A DNA stretch of 64,000 bases from Sacculina carcini (Eukaryota; Arthropoda; Thecostraca; Sacculinidae). The stretch covers positions 8,676,822-8,740,821 of the forward strand of contig OU696583.1 of the NCBI GenBank assembly GCA_916048095.2, given 5' to 3'. This document shows positions 11,848 through 22,312 of the stretch, in pieces; positions within the stretch are counted from its first letter, which is position 1, and the number at the start of each line of letters is the position of its first letter. Position numbers and translations under genes: made by a program. Under the pieces are notes generated by a model. It searched no databases, was not told the DNA's origin, and worked only from the letters and a program-made list of their open reading frames with translations.

Positions 11848-14496
11848 TTTCGTTGTTCGTTGATAGTTTCGTTGATATACCGCCTGCTTCTCTCTTAGGG
11901 TATTTCAACACATCCCTTGATTCTCTTAAGTCCACCTTTATTCCTGTTAAAGTCTTCAGCTCCACTAATACTCGCTGTCCTTGGTTTAACTCTGATATTA
12001 AAAACTCTAAAATCTCCCTTCGTCGTCTTGAGCGTCAATGGCGTCGTCTCAAGACTGACTCTTCTTGGCAAACTTTCTGTTCTGCTCGTCGGCATCATCA
12101 CCTTCTCTGTGATTCCGCCAAAAAATCTTACTATAATACTAAAATCTCTTCCTGTCTCAATTCTAAGAAACTGTGGAAGCTTTTTAACAGTCTTTTAGGT
12201 AATTCCCGTAGTCTCATCCTTCCTGATTTGGCATCTAACCAATTACCTTCTTTATTCATGAATTTTTTCAGTCTAAAATCGATAAGATTCGTTGCTTGTT
12301 CCCTTCTGTTTTACCATTATCCTCTCCGTGCTCAGCCTCATCTGTTTTTAACATCTCTTTTGCTCTAGTAACCATCTCTGACTGTAGAGCTATTTTAAGG
12401 CATGTTAAAATTCATTCTTCATCTCTTGACCCCATTGATCTTTCCAGGATTCCTCACTCCATTGAACTACTTCTTCCTTTCTTATCTAATTTCATCAATG
12501 CTTCTTTCACTCAAGGGGAATTTCTGGCATGTAAAACTGCCAGTATTCTCCCTATACTTAAGAAATCCGATCTGGATGCTAACACGCTTTGTAACTATAG
12601 ACCTATCTCTAGAATTCCTTGGCTGTCCAAAGTTCTTGAAATGGCTGCCTATATACAGCTATCTGACTACCTTGAGTCTGACAATTTGTTTCTTCCTGAG
12701 CAGTCTGGCTTCCGTCACTTTCACTCCACAGAAACTTCTCTAATATATCTCTATGATTCTATTCTCAAATCTACTCTCTCTGGCAAGGATGTTCTACTTA
12801 TACAACTAGACTTTTCTGCTGCATTTGACACTGTAAATCATCTGCTTCTTATTGATACTCTGTTAGACTTAGGCATTAGCGACACAGCTCTCTCTTTCTT
12901 TCGCTCTTATCTCTCTGATAGATCTCAATACGTCTCTACCTCTTCCGATTCTTGTAGTGAGGCTTGCCCACTAACTTGCGGTGTCCCTCAAGGCTCTGTC
13001 TTAGGCCCTCTCCTCTTCAATATCTATCTAACCTCTGTAGGGAAAGTGCTTCGACGTCACGATGTGTCGTTTCAAATATTCGCTGATGACATTCAGATCC
13101 TTCTCTCATCCGTGTCTATTTCTCTCTCTTCAGTCAGTTCTATTATATCTGATATTGAAAGTTGGGCGTTCACTCGTCATCTCAAACTTTATCCTGATAA
13201 GACTAAGTATATTATCTTTCCATCTTCTAATAGTACTACTTCTCTTAGTATACCTCTATCCTGCTCTGTACGTAGTCTTGGTATCATTCTCGATAGCTCT
13301 CTTTCTTTTGATTCACACATCTCTGACATTATTAGGTGCTGTAACTTTCAACTTAGGCGTATCTATTCCATTCGTAGATATATAACTATTTCTGCTGCTT
13401 TCAAGTTAACAAACTCATTTATCTTCAGTAAAATTCAGTATTGCTGTTCTCTTCTACTATCTCTCAACCACCGCCAGCTTAGGAAACTTCAATCTATAAT
13501 TAATAAGGCCTGTCGTATGATATTTAATCTTCCTTCGGGTTCTCATGTCTCTTCTTCTTTACAAAAACTTAGGTTACTTCCCATTAAGGCTCTTATTGAG
13601 TATCGTATTTGTTTAATTATTCATTCAGCTCTTCATCTTCGTAAGCCTGCGTATATATTTGACCTTCTGTCTTATAAATCCTCATCTCTTTCTCTTAGGT
13701 CTTCTAACGATCCTTTTCTACTAGTTGAACCTTCCTTTCCTTCTAGGCATTCTCACTACAATCGTTGTTTCTCTATCTTAGGACCTCGTATCTACAATAG
13801 GATTTCTCCCTCTATACGCTCAATCAAATCTATATCTCTTTTCAAAAAACATACAAAAAAATTCTTTATCACTAAGTCTTATTACTGTCTTAATAATATT
13901 GTATATATTAGTACTGAATATAAGGTCTGATTGCTTCCTAATTCTGTCTTCTTTGTGTATGTGCTTCATGCGTGTGTTTTCCGTTCTTGTGTATGTATGT
14001 TTCTCCATTGTATGCTGTCTATGTGTTGTTGTGTTGAGCTCTGTTATCTGTGTTTGTGTGTCTGTTGAGTTGTGTTCTCTGTCTATGTGTTTCAGTGTAT
14101 GTCATTGTATGTCTGTTATGTTGTGTTTTCTGGTCTGTATTTGTGTGTCTATTGTGTTGTGATTTGTCAATCTGAGTGTATGTCGTTGTATGCCTGCTGT
14201 GTTGTCTTAATGTGTTGTATTTTGTGTTGTATTCTGTGCTGTATGTCTGCTGTGCTATCTTATTCAATATGTATGTGCGTGTGTATTTTTGCGTTTTTGA
14301 GTATGTAAACGTGAGTGTGTCTGTGTTTGTGCGTATATGTACTTGTCTGTTTTGTGTGTGTGTATGTAGGTGAGTGTGTGTGTTCGTGATTGTGTATGTG
14401 TATGGCTCTTGTGCTTGAGTGTGTGTGTGTGTGTGTGAGCGCTTTTGAGACCCTCGGGTGAAAAGCGCGATATAAATGTCTTAATGTAATGTAATG
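11848..14496 (+). mobile_element. 5'-truncated L2-type LINE
   Basis: The long frame 12296-13930 (544 residues) holds a reverse transcriptase with YRPIS (101-105), LDFSAAFDTVNH (171-182), GVPQGSVLGPL (229-239) and the catalytic FADD (262-265), then the C-terminal region to the stop. The preceding 440 bases (about 11853-12290) encode the pre-RT linker in another frame, so one frameshift lies near 12270-12300. The endonuclease half is missing. The 3' UTR is GT-rich and ends GCGCGATATAAATG then TAATG repeats, an L2-type tail. No long target duplication: the host sequence resumes within a base or two. Confidence 0.85.
12296..13930 (+). CDS. L2-type LINE ORF2 fragment (reverse transcriptase)
   Basis: 544 codons are open from 12296; the natural protein began further upstream, so this start is arbitrary. 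RT motifs are in order and the catalytic Asp pair is present. It lacks the endonuclease, so it is not an autonomous element. It may share a family with the 5' halves in the 28-44 kb array: the pre-RT linker style is alike, but the two do not overlap. Confidence 0.8.
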   Translation: MFPSVLPLSSPCSASSVFNISFALVTISDCRAILRHVKIHSSSLDPIDLSRIPHSIELLLPFLSNFINASFTQGEFLACKTASILPILKKSDLDANTLCNYRPISRIPWLSKVLEMAAYIQLSDYLESDNLFLPEQSGFRHFHSTETSLIYLYDSILKSTLSGKDVLLIQLDFSAAFDTVNHLLLIDTLLDLGISDTALSFFRSYLSDRSQYVSTSSDSCSEACPLTCGVPQGSVLGPLLFNIYLTSVGKVLRRHDVSFQIFADDIQILLSSVSISLSSVSSIISDIESWAFTRHLKLYPDKTKYIIFPSSNSTTSLSIPLSCSVRSLGIILDSSLSFDSHISDIIRCCNFQLRRIYSIRRYITISAAFKLTNSFIFSKIQYCCSLLLSLNHRQLRKLQSIINKACRMIFNLPSGSHVSSSLQKLRLLPIKALIEYRICLIIHSALHLRKPAYIFDLLSYKSSSLSLRSSNDPFLLVEPSFPSRHSHYNRCFSILGPRIYNRISPSIRSIKSISLFKKHTKKFFITKSYYCLNNIVYISTEYKV

Positions 14497-14859
14497 CAAG
14501 CACTATTACCACCCTAAGGTGGCCCCATGTACCGGAAGCGCCCAAAAGATTCAGAGAGAAAGAGAGTTCGAAGAGAAAAAAGTCTAGAAAGAGAGTTGGA
14601 AAGAAAATAATAAATAAATAACAATAAATAATAAACCATCATCCGATAACAATCCATAATGTCACTCCGCCCACGTTCCTCAATAAATAATAACAATCAA
14701 CAATAAATATGTGATTCATTAAAAAACTGCCATCAATAAATAAGAATAAATATTAATAAATAAGTAATAAATAACAATCAAGAACAATACATATGATTCA
14801 AAAAAGAAACATCCAACAATAAATATAAATATGATTCAATAAGTAACAACAACACAAAT

Positions 14860-15105
14860 AAATATGACTCAATAAACAATAACACCAATAAATATGATTC
14901 AATAAACAACAACAACAATAAATATGATTCAATAAACAGCAACAACAATAAATATGATTCAATAAACAACAACAACAATAAATATGACTCAATAAACAGC
15001 AACAACAATAAATATGATTCAATAAACAACAACAACAATAAATATGACTCAATAAACAGCAACAACAATGAATATGATTCAATAAACAGCAACAGCCAAC
15101 ACTGA
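14860..15105. repeat. 30-bp minisatellite in LINE 3' region
   Basis: About eight copies of AATAAATATGATTCAATAAA plus CAACAACAAC at an exact 30-base spacing, with GATT/GACT and AAC/AGC variants. It translates to repeated Leu/Ile/Tyr/Cys runs that are not a gene. Confidence 0.9.
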
Positions 15106-15966
15106 GTAAAAGTATTATTTAATAAATAACAACAACCAATAATAAATAGTAATAAATAGAGAGTAAAATAGGAATAAATATAAATAAATAGAAAATAAAT
15201 AACAATAAGCATGAATAAATAACAATAAATATGAATAAATATACAATTAATAACACTCAACAGTCAATTCCGCTCTTTCAGTAGCATTTCATTTACTTTG
15301 GCCTTGAATTTGTTCAAATTGTTCTGCGAGAAAGCCTCCATCTTCAACGTGTTCCAAGTAGACACAGTGGCCGGAAGAAAGCAACGTTGGAATTGTTTTG
15401 TACGACAACGAATTGGAGCCATGCACTGGGAATGATGTTTGGATGTAAACCGTGTGCTTCTTGCTGCCACGAAATCATCAGGAATTGACTTGCTCATCGG
15501 ATGATGGTCGTTGTGCTTGATCTTGTACAGAATGCACACGCTGCTGACCTTTCGACGATGGCAAAGATCACCAAGAAACAAGTCACCACAGAGGAACTTG
15601 CAAGTTCTAACAACTCTGTTGATGAGATTGAGGTGACAATCCGCAGCAGAAGACCACACGGGGGCGCAGTACTCCAGAATTGGCAAAATGAAACAGCGAA
15701 AACAACTTTTTGAGATTGTGCTGCTACCGAACATCCGATATGCCTTTCTTATAATTCCCAGTTTCCGCGATGCCGAACAAACTAGCTTCCGAATGTGACT
15801 CTCAAACGTCAGCTTTGAGTCTACATGTACTCCCAATATTTTGAGCTCATCACACACGCTGAGTTGGGCGTCATTTATGAGGATAGCTCCATGTGAAGGC
15901 TGAACGGTACGTGACCTAGAAACCAACAAGCATTTAGATTTGTTCCACACGATGGGCGGGTTTAAA

Positions 15967-16256
15967 TCTATATATATATATATAAAATAAATTCTCTGTC
16001 TGTCTGTGTGTGTATGTATGCTTGAATATGAGGTTAAAATAACTGCGCGGGCTCAATGATATAGATCAGTGGTTTCAAACGTAAAAGAAGAGATGGATCA
16101 TTTTTATGAAATAAATATGTCCCGCAGACAGCAACTATAGACAATAAAACGTTCAATTTCACCGTGCAGAATGCATTCTTATACAAAACTAACGGATTTG
16201 TCTTCAAGATCCAGAACGGATCGGCACGATCCACAACGGGCGGGTTTATATGCTAG
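15967..16256 (+). mobile_element. Helitron-like nonautonomous element
   Basis: Begins TCTATATATATATATATA with TTCTCTGTCTGTCTGTGTG. Near the end is the hairpin GATCG-GCA-CGATC (16219-16231), then ACAACGGGCGGGTTTATATG and CTAG (16253-16256). The preceding unit's 3' end (CACGATGGGCGGG) abuts its 5' end. Confidence 0.6.
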
Positions 16257-16533
16257 AAATTTAGGTTAGGTTACGTCAAGAAATGATCACTAACTAGGGG
16301 TTGAGTTTGTGTCGGGTTGAGTTTGTGTGTGAGGTACTAGACAATAAAAGCATTATGACTTATTGCTATGTGTATCTTCTGGTCCCAAATTATTTCATCA
16401 TTTTGCTTCTTCTTTACCCTCTTATGTAATCTGTCCATAATGTGTTGTTGGTTTAGGATATCAAGGCCGAATTGGGGGTATGCAGCTTTGGATCTGGTTT
16501 GTGGCCAGACAATGCTGCACGTCTACTTAATTA
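16257..16533 (+). repeat. Y repeat and LINE tail, inverted copy of 7365-7646
   Basis: GTTAGGTTACGTCAAGAAAT, ACTAGGGGTTGAGTTTGTG and GAGGTACTAGACAATAAAAG form a ~110-base block (Y) that also sits in each 2.25-kb unit (from 29350, 31585 and 33847). The rest mirrors 7365-7545. Confidence 0.75.
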
Positions 16534-16860
16534 TTATCGAGTTTATATGCTGGTTTATATGTTTATATGCAACAAAACCTAGCCTATGACCTTCTTGCAT
16601 CCATTTTACCCCTAGGGACCAAGTTTCATCAAAATCGGTCCAGTGGTTTAGGAGGAGATAGGGTAAACAGACACAAATGACCTCAATGACCTTGAAAATG
16701 ACCTCAGAGGTCAGCAAAACCTAGCCTATGGCCATATTGCATCCATTTTAGCCTTAGGGACCAAGTTTCATCAAAATCGGTCCAGTGGCTTAGGAGGAGA
16801 TACGATACAAACAGACATTTAGAAAATTTGCAATTAGTGCATAGCAAAAAAAATACTATC
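16534..16860. repeat. Tandem RTE-like 3'-end repeats
   Basis: Two copies of the CCAAGTTTCATCAAAATCGG block, about 150 bases apart, separated by AATGACCTTGAAAATGACCT. Same family as 9110-9345. Confidence 0.55.
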
Positions 16861-17150
16861 AATTCGGCCCTTCGGGCCTAATTGGATAAGAACACGTAAT
16901 GCACACATAGCAGCACATATACACATACACACATAAGCAAAAACATACACATACACATGGGGCATCATAAGTAAAAATGGGAAAACAAATCACGCGAAAT
17001 CCGGATATAAGAGAATTGTCGGGAGTGGAGACAAAGCCTCTCATATATCCGGGGAATATTACACGTGAAGTATAGTAGACGAGCCCGTGGAAAAAGTCTC
17101 TTATAACCGGGTTTCTTTTATCCAGGGTACACTGTATATCAGAGTGACAT
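16861..17150. other. Unassigned DNA with CACATACACA and CTCTTATAACCGGG motifs
   Basis: CACA-rich at 16893-16960. CGGATATAAGAGAATTG and TCTCTTATAACCGGG lie in opposite orientation about 100 bases apart and may be ends of a small transposon, unproven. Confidence 0.35.
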
Positions 17151-17372
17151 TATGGATTGTTATCGGATGATGGTTAAATATTTATTGTTATTTATTTATT
17201 ATTTTCTTTCCAACTCTCTTTCTAGACTTTTTTCTTTTCGAACTCTCTTTCTCTCTGAATTTTTTGGGCGCTGCCGGTACATGGGGCCACCTTAGGGTGG
17301 TAATAGTGCTTGCACTCTTCCCATGCTACTGGATTTGCCTGTAATTAATAATAATAATAATAATAATAATCA
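17151..17372 (+). mobile_element. 3'-end copy of the CR1/jockey-type LINE
   Basis: It matches the 3' end of the LINE at 11797-15945 in the opposite orientation (GGGGCCACCTTAGGGTGG, GGATTTGCCTGTAATTAATA) and ends in about nine AAT repeats. It is severely 5'-truncated. It also shows that the other copy's 3' end was continuous before the L2 insertion. Confidence 0.8.
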
Positions 17373-17944
17373 CGTACAGAGGAAATTTGCGATCACTCCT
17401 CGAGACTTTACACGGTGTTTTTCCATGTTTTCGGCATGAATGATAAGTCTGCATATTACCACAATTAATCAATATGTAAAGAGAATATGGTACGAAAGCG
17501 AATAAGGCGAGAATATTTCAAGCACGCATTACAAGTAGCAATATTGCATCTTGAGCATATTTTTTCACATATTTGGTGCGCGTATGTTTCAGGTCGGTGC
17601 TATCGCTTTGATCGTAAACTGGTGAGTTAATACAACAAACAACAACAACAAACCATGTATTTGTTATAGCGCACTAATTTGCAAAGGCGCGAAAACGTAC
17701 AAAATAGAGCAAACTAAGGTATAAACAGTGATAGGGGCTCAAAAAGAACAAAATTATATGAGCTGAAGTGACAAGGCGCAAAAAATATCAAAAGCAGGAA
17801 ATATATACAACAATCAAGAAAATCAAGAAAATATACACAGCGAATGATCAGAGGCGAGAAAAAATGAAAGAATGGGATCAGAGAAGTGTAGCTGACAGAG
17901 AAAATATTTAAATTTGGTGTTGAGAGATAAGCCAAAAAAGAGTA

Positions 17945-20680
17945 TCAACAATTTCTATAGGGGTAAGTGGGCGGCGACGGAAGAGACAGTAAGTATATAT
18001 GAAGGGAAGCCGAAAAGGAAGAGTAGGATTTTTTCTGTAGAATGTGATGAGGAAGAGAGTTATAAAGTCGGGGAGCAGAAAAGTAGAAGGATTTGGCTGA
18101 CCAGTTAGACTCGTGGTCAGCAGGAGGACATACGAGGGGCACTGGACGGCGACATAAAGGACGATCAGAGGGAGTTAGAAGCGAATATAGGTAAGAAGGT
18201 GGAGAAGGAGTATGGAGAAGTTTATAGACAATGCAGCACAGCTTATGGTGGATTCTGGACAGAGCAGGCAACCAGCCAAGTTTACGAATATGGGTGGATG
18301 TGGGTGACTTGGGGGGAAGACGAAGGACAAAGCGACAAGAGAGATTTATTATCGACTGGAGAGAGCGGATGGATTTTAGAGGAAGGTGAAAAAATAAAGA
18401 ATTGCAGTAATCGATATGCGAAAAAATATATGAATTAACTAGGAGTAGAGCGGATGCCTCATCAAGATGAGAGCGGATCGGGTACAATTGACGTAACACA
18501 AAACGACAGGAACGTGAAATTTTGAAAATGTGTTGAGCGAATGACAATGTGGGGTCAAATTGGACTCCTAGATTACGAATTTGTGAGGAAAGAGGTAGAT
18601 CTATTGAACATGGAGTAATTTTGGGAGGATGGAAAAGAAGATAAAGAGTTTTCTCAGGGTTCAGTAGAAGATTTCGAGAGGATGCCCACTCAGCTATGTG
18701 GGAGAGAAGTTTAGGAATTAGGTTAGTATTGGCCAAAGAAAAAGGAAAATAGATTTGTATGTCATCCGCATATATGTGAAAGGAGATGGGATAGCTGCGG
18801 AGAATAGGACAGAGGGAGGAAACGTACAGATTAAAAAGAAGAGGACCAAGAAGGGAGCCCTGTGGGACTCCGCATTCAAGTGGTCGAGGTGAGGAAAGTT
18901 CAGAATTACAGCGCACAGAATAGGAGCGATCAGTGAGATAGGAGGACATGAGTGATAGCGCCGAGGAGGAGACACCAATATGGCATAGGTCATCACAAAG
19001 AATTGAGTGGTTGACGAGGTCGAATGCTGAGGAAAAGTCAAGAGAGATGAAGAGAACAGATTGACCTGAAGAGAAAGAAGCGAAAATGTCATTCAGTAGA
19101 GACAGAAGCAGGGTTTCAGTTGAATGATTAGAGACAAAGCCAGACTGACAGGGATCGAGAGCAGAATATATACAAGGCCGAAGTTGAGAAAGGATAGCAG
19201 CTTCCAAGAGTTTAGAAGGCAGAGGGAGCAAGGAGATGGGTCTGTAACTGCTCGGAGTGTTGGCATCAAGGGAAGGTTTCTTAAGGATGGGAGAAACAAT
19301 GGCATGCTTGGAGGCCAGAAAAGTCCCGTGGAGAAAAGAGGAGTTTACCAAATGTGTAAGAAAAGGGGCAAGGAGTAGAATAGAGTCGAAAAGTGCACGA
19401 AAATTTATTGCATCTGAAGGACATCTGGACTTTTGCAATTTTTTCAGATATTTGGCAGTGGCGGCTGGGTAGATGGGGGAGAAAGATGACAAAGAGCAGT
19501 CAGAGGAAGGGAAAGACAGTGGTAAAGAGGAGGGTGGTAATTTAGCCTTGGCTTTGGCAATTTTCTCTGAAAAATATAAAGATAAAGTCGAAGCTGGAAT
19601 GGAGCAGGTCTCAGATTTGGAGAAGCCAGTGATAGATTTTAGGGAAGACCATCTAGAGCGGGAAGAACTTGGACCAGAAGAGAGCTTGGATTGATAATAA
19701 GAGGATTTAGCGGCATCAAGGGCAGAAATGTAGGACTTGCGAGTCTGACAAAATGAAAACCAATTAGAGTCGGACCGAAACCGGCGCCAGCAGCGTTCAC
19801 GGGCTCTCGACTTAGCACGAAGACGGCGTAATTCGGGGGTCCACCATGGCTGAGGAGAAACATTAGATTTGACAGTGTAACGACACATTGGGAATATTAA
19901 ATCATTAATTTTAGATAGGGAGTCGTCCAAGAAGGGCAGAAGAGCTGAGGGAGGGAGGAAATAGTAAAGGTTAGGGTCAAAAGAGACAGAGGCGAGATTG
20001 TTGAAAAGTGAGGCATCAAAATGTTTGTAGTCTCGTGCAAAAAAAATTTTAGGCGGAGGATTGGTGTTACTGGTTTGATGACTTAGCTTAAATGAAATTA
20101 GGGAGTGATCTGATATGGCAATATCAGGAGGATATGTGATGATGTCTGGAGGAATGAGCTTAGCAGATGTTTCGGTACAAATGAGGAGGTCAAGGGTATG
20201 ACCTGATATATGAGAACGGCCAGAGTTCATTATGGTGAGGTCCCAGGAATTTAGAAGGGAAAGGAAATCAGTTGAGTGTGGGTGATGGGAGGGCTGATCA
20301 ACCCAAAAATTAAAGTCACCAAGTAATATGAAGTTGTCGGAAAAACGCTGAAATAGGATGGCAATAATACTGTCGAAATCAGAATTGAATTGAGCCGATG
20401 AGCCAGGGTTATTATGGCGATAAACAAGTAAAATTCCAAGAGGACGCGCAGCAGGCAAAGACAGAGAAAGTGCAATGTACTCAAAAGAAGGGGAAGTAAA
20501 TGAGAGATCATTGAGTAAATTTAGGGCAAAAGAAGAGCGGAGAATGACACCCACACCTCCACCTTTATACTTAGTAGAGGAAGAAGAAGATCGACAAACA
20601 TGAAAGAACTTGAAAGAATTAGGCAATTGGGCAGAAAAAACTGAAACATCAGACTCAAGCAGCCATGTCTCAGTAAGCAT
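17945..20680 (-). CDS. LINE ORF2, endonuclease and reverse transcriptase
   Basis: 911 residues from the first ATG at 20680, but the frame is open back to 20860, just after the ORF1 stop, and those 60 codons hold the start of the endonuclease (VGLLNIRSARNKTSYICDII). An APE-type endonuclease follows: TETW, GDFN (121-124), HTLDLL (161-166) and SDHSLI (190-195). The RT motifs are YRPISLLP (479-486), SLDFSSAFDLVNH (546-558), CGVPQGSLLGPL (603-614) and YADD (637-640). The first ATG therefore lies inside the endonuclease, so translation most likely begins earlier or by read-through. Nicks target DNA and primes reverse transcription on it. Confidence 0.88.
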   Translation of the reverse strand: MLTETWLLESDVSVFSAQLPNSFKFFHVCRSSSSSTKYKGGGVGVILRSSFALNLLNDLSFTSPSFEYIALSLSLPAARPLGILLVYRHNNPGSSAQFNSDFDSIIAILFQRFSDNFILLGDFNFWVDQPSHHPHSTDFLSLLNSWDLTIMNSGRSHISGHTLDLLICTETSAKLIPPDIITYPPDIAISDHSLISFKLSHQTSNTNPPPKIFFARDYKHFDASLFNNLASVSFDPNLYYFLPPSALLPFLDDSLSKINDLIFPMCRYTVKSNVSPQPWWTPELRRLRAKSRARERCWRRFRSDSNWFSFCQTRKSYISALDAAKSSYYQSKLSSGPSSSRSRWSSLKSITGFSKSETCSIPASTLSLYFSEKIAKAKAKLPPSSLPLSFPSSDCSLSSFSPIYPAATAKYLKKLQKSRCPSDAINFRALFDSILLLAPFLTHLVNSSFLHGTFLASKHAIVSPILKKPSLDANTPSSYRPISLLPLPSKLLEAAILSQLRPCIYSALDPCQSGFVSNHSTETLLLSLLNDIFASFSSGQSVLFISLDFSSAFDLVNHSILCDDLCHIGVSSSALSLMSSYLTDRSYSVRCNSELSSPRPLECGVPQGSLLGPLLFNLYVSSLCPILRSYPISFHIYADDIQIYFPFSLANTNLIPKLLSHIAEWASSRNLLLNPEKTLYLLFHPPKITPCSIDLPLSSQIRNLGVQFDPTLSFAQHIFKISRSCRFVLRQLYPIRSHLDEASALLLVNSYIFSHIDYCNSLFFHLPLKSIRSLQSIINLSCRFVLRLPPKSPTSTHIRKLGWLPALSRIHHKLCCIVYKLLHTPSPPSYLYSLLTPSDRPLCRRPVPLVCPPADHESNWSAKSFYFSAPRLYNSLPHHILQKKSYSSFSASLHIYLLSLPSPPTYPYRNC

Positions 20681-20860
20681 AAGGAGAGAAAGATTAAGGT
20701 GAGAAATAATATCACAAATATAGGACGTCTTATTACGGGCAGAACGGATATTGAGTAGGCCAACAGGGAAAAATTTAGGATCATTCTGAGTGCCAGACAG
20801 GTGAGGGGCACCAGGGAGGGTGAGAGCCGGTGCAGGGGCAGTGGTAGAGCGCGGGAGTAG

Positions 20861-21619
20861 TCATTGGTTAGCAGGGGAGGGCGGAGAAGAGACAACAGTA
20901 GTAGTGGGAGGGAGGGAAGTGGTAGGGGGAGCAGAGAGAGGGGTGGAGGAGGGTGATGGAAGAGGGGCCACAATGGTGCGTTTACGGAGGGACTCACGAA
21001 CTGCGATGAAAGAGGGACAGCTGGGCGAAAAAGAGGAGTGGCTGGAGGGGCGATTGTGACGGGCACAATTGATACACTGGGCGCTGGAGCGATTGTGACA
21101 AACGGCGGACATGTGTGATCCCGCACAGTGCCCACATGCCACCTTGTTGTTGTTAGCGCAGCGCTCAGTCCGATGGCCGAGACCCGCGCAGCGACCGCAG
21201 TGCACCACCCAAAAGCGATCATACACCACGCAGCAGCGGAGGCCGATAAAGAGTCGATCTCCGACCGCCTTGATGCCGCGACGGACTTCCGGCGAAACAG
21301 CCAGAACAGCATTCGTTTGTCCAGACTTGGACCGGTGGATGAACAGTAGCTTTAGTTGAGAGGCAGGAGCAGATGACACGATGGGGTTCTTCAGTCGCAG
21401 GGTAGACATGAGCATTTCGGGGGTCAGAGGAGCTGGGACGTTGGTGAGGGTAATTTTAGGCATGATCGAAGGTTGACGCTTGTGCACCGTCAGCTCAATA
21501 TTTTCGATTTGGCTACCAAGTTTTTTGGCAGCATCCTGGGCAGCCTCTTCGGAGCAGCACTTTAGGACGACTCCTCCCTCCGACGTCTGACGTACCTGCG
21601 CCACTGGCACCGTGTCCAT
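20861..21619 (-). CDS. LINE ORF1, zinc-knuckle nucleic-acid-binding protein
   Basis: 252 residues. ORF1 proteins of this type bind element RNA and chaperone it. An RRM-like half is suggested by LTVHKRQPSIMPKITLTNVP and AVSPEVRRGIK. Three Cys/His knuckles follow: CGRCAGLGHRTERC (141-154), CGHCAGSHMSAVC (162-174) and CINCARH with a distal His and Cys (182-201). The start is the first ATG of the frame. It stops at TGA (20863-20861), after which the same frame stays open into ORF2. Confidence 0.8.
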   Translation of the reverse strand: MDTVPVAQVRQTSEGGVVLKCCSEEAAQDAAKKLGSQIENIELTVHKRQPSIMPKITLTNVPAPLTPEMLMSTLRLKNPIVSSAPASQLKLLFIHRSKSGQTNAVLAVSPEVRRGIKAVGDRLFIGLRCCVVYDRFWVVHCGRCAGLGHRTERCANNNKVACGHCAGSHMSAVCHNRSSAQCINCARHNRPSSHSSFSPSCPSFIAVRESLRKRTIVAPLPSPSSTPLSAPPTTSLPPTTTVVSSPPSPANQ

Positions 21620-22000
21620 AATAATTGGTATTTGGTGTCATATAATTGATATTTCTCCGGAGAGCCGTTGAATATTATTGTAGTTGTATTGCAGAACAGA
21701 TGATGAACGAATAAATATATATATAACACAATCGCACAATATCACACCGAGTAAATACACGCAACACTCGATATTCACACCGCCGTACACTGTCACTCAA
21801 CGATTCCGCTCATCGTTCACACTCACATCATGAACGCTCGATCTCGACTCCTCCATGAGACCCAACGCGTCATCGAACTCCCTTTACACTGCCCATAATT
21901 GCCCCAGTTACATCGTCACCAAGACAGTACAGTATACACGCACACGCATTGATAAATATTGATTTAACGAATTTCCTCCAGTCCCTCGCCTCCTGCAAAG

Positions 22001-22312
22001 GCAGTACATTGCATTAGAACGCTAAACCTAACCTAAAATCTATGAAAATCATAGAAATGTTTTTGTGCGCTCTTTAAGCGTTTTTTATAAATTAGCGTTT
22101 TTAATGTTCTTGAATCCTTACACATTTAGCCTAGACCGGTCTTACCTTGAGACGGGTCGATAAGAACTCACTACGTTTCTGGCGATTGGTTTCGCGTAGT
22201 ACTATTCTCTATAACACTTTAGCACAAACTCATCTCAACTTTTGCAATGAGCTTTGTGGCTCAACATATTCATCTAGACTAGGGAAAATAATTGTTCTCC
22301 ATATAATTAATT
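22001..22312. other. Unassigned DNA
   Basis: CTTGAATCCTTACACATTT at 22110-22130 also occurs at 26489-26508. A short frame at 22147-22341 (RRVDKNSLRFWRLVSR) has a faint LINE-tail look, but I do not recognise it. Confidence 0.35.

Larger units (their letters stand above)
11797..15945 (-). mobile_element. 5'-truncated LINE (CR1/jockey-type), split by another LINE
   Basis: Minus strand. The RT C-terminal region is at 15950-15264 (LKILGVHVDSKLTFESHI, LPILEYCAPVWSSA, RCRTKQFQRCFLPA). A long 3' region with a 30-bp minisatellite follows, and the 3' end (GGGGCCACCTTAGGGTGG ... GGATTTGCCTGTAATTAATA) has an (AAT)n tail at 11805-11820. An L2-type LINE occupies 11848-14496 inside the 3' end. The whole sits inside the Helitron-like array. 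Confidence 0.75.
17633..22000 (-). mobile_element. Near-complete L2/CR1-type LINE
   Basis: Minus strand. A 5' region of about 400 bases (21620-22000, boundary uncertain) precedes ORF1 (21619-20861). ORF2 is open from 20860 to 17945. A 3' UTR of about 310 bases contains GCGCTATAACAAATACATGG and ends in TTG repeats at 17633-17650. All expected parts are present and both frames are open, so this is the best candidate here for a recently active copy. Confidence 0.85.

Noticed and set aside
14778-15260. 160-codon minus frame with repeated Leu/Ile/Tyr units
   Set aside because: It is the 30-bp minisatellite, whose period is a multiple of three and therefore stays open.
16065-16100. hAT end at CAGTGGTTTCAAACG
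   Set aside because: It lies inside the Helitron-like element, is present in its mirror copy, and has no partner end or target duplication.
20521-21312. 263-codon minus frame overlapping ORF1 and ORF2 of the LINE
   Set aside because: It lies in another frame; the endonuclease start and the knuckles are in the ORF1/ORF2 frame.
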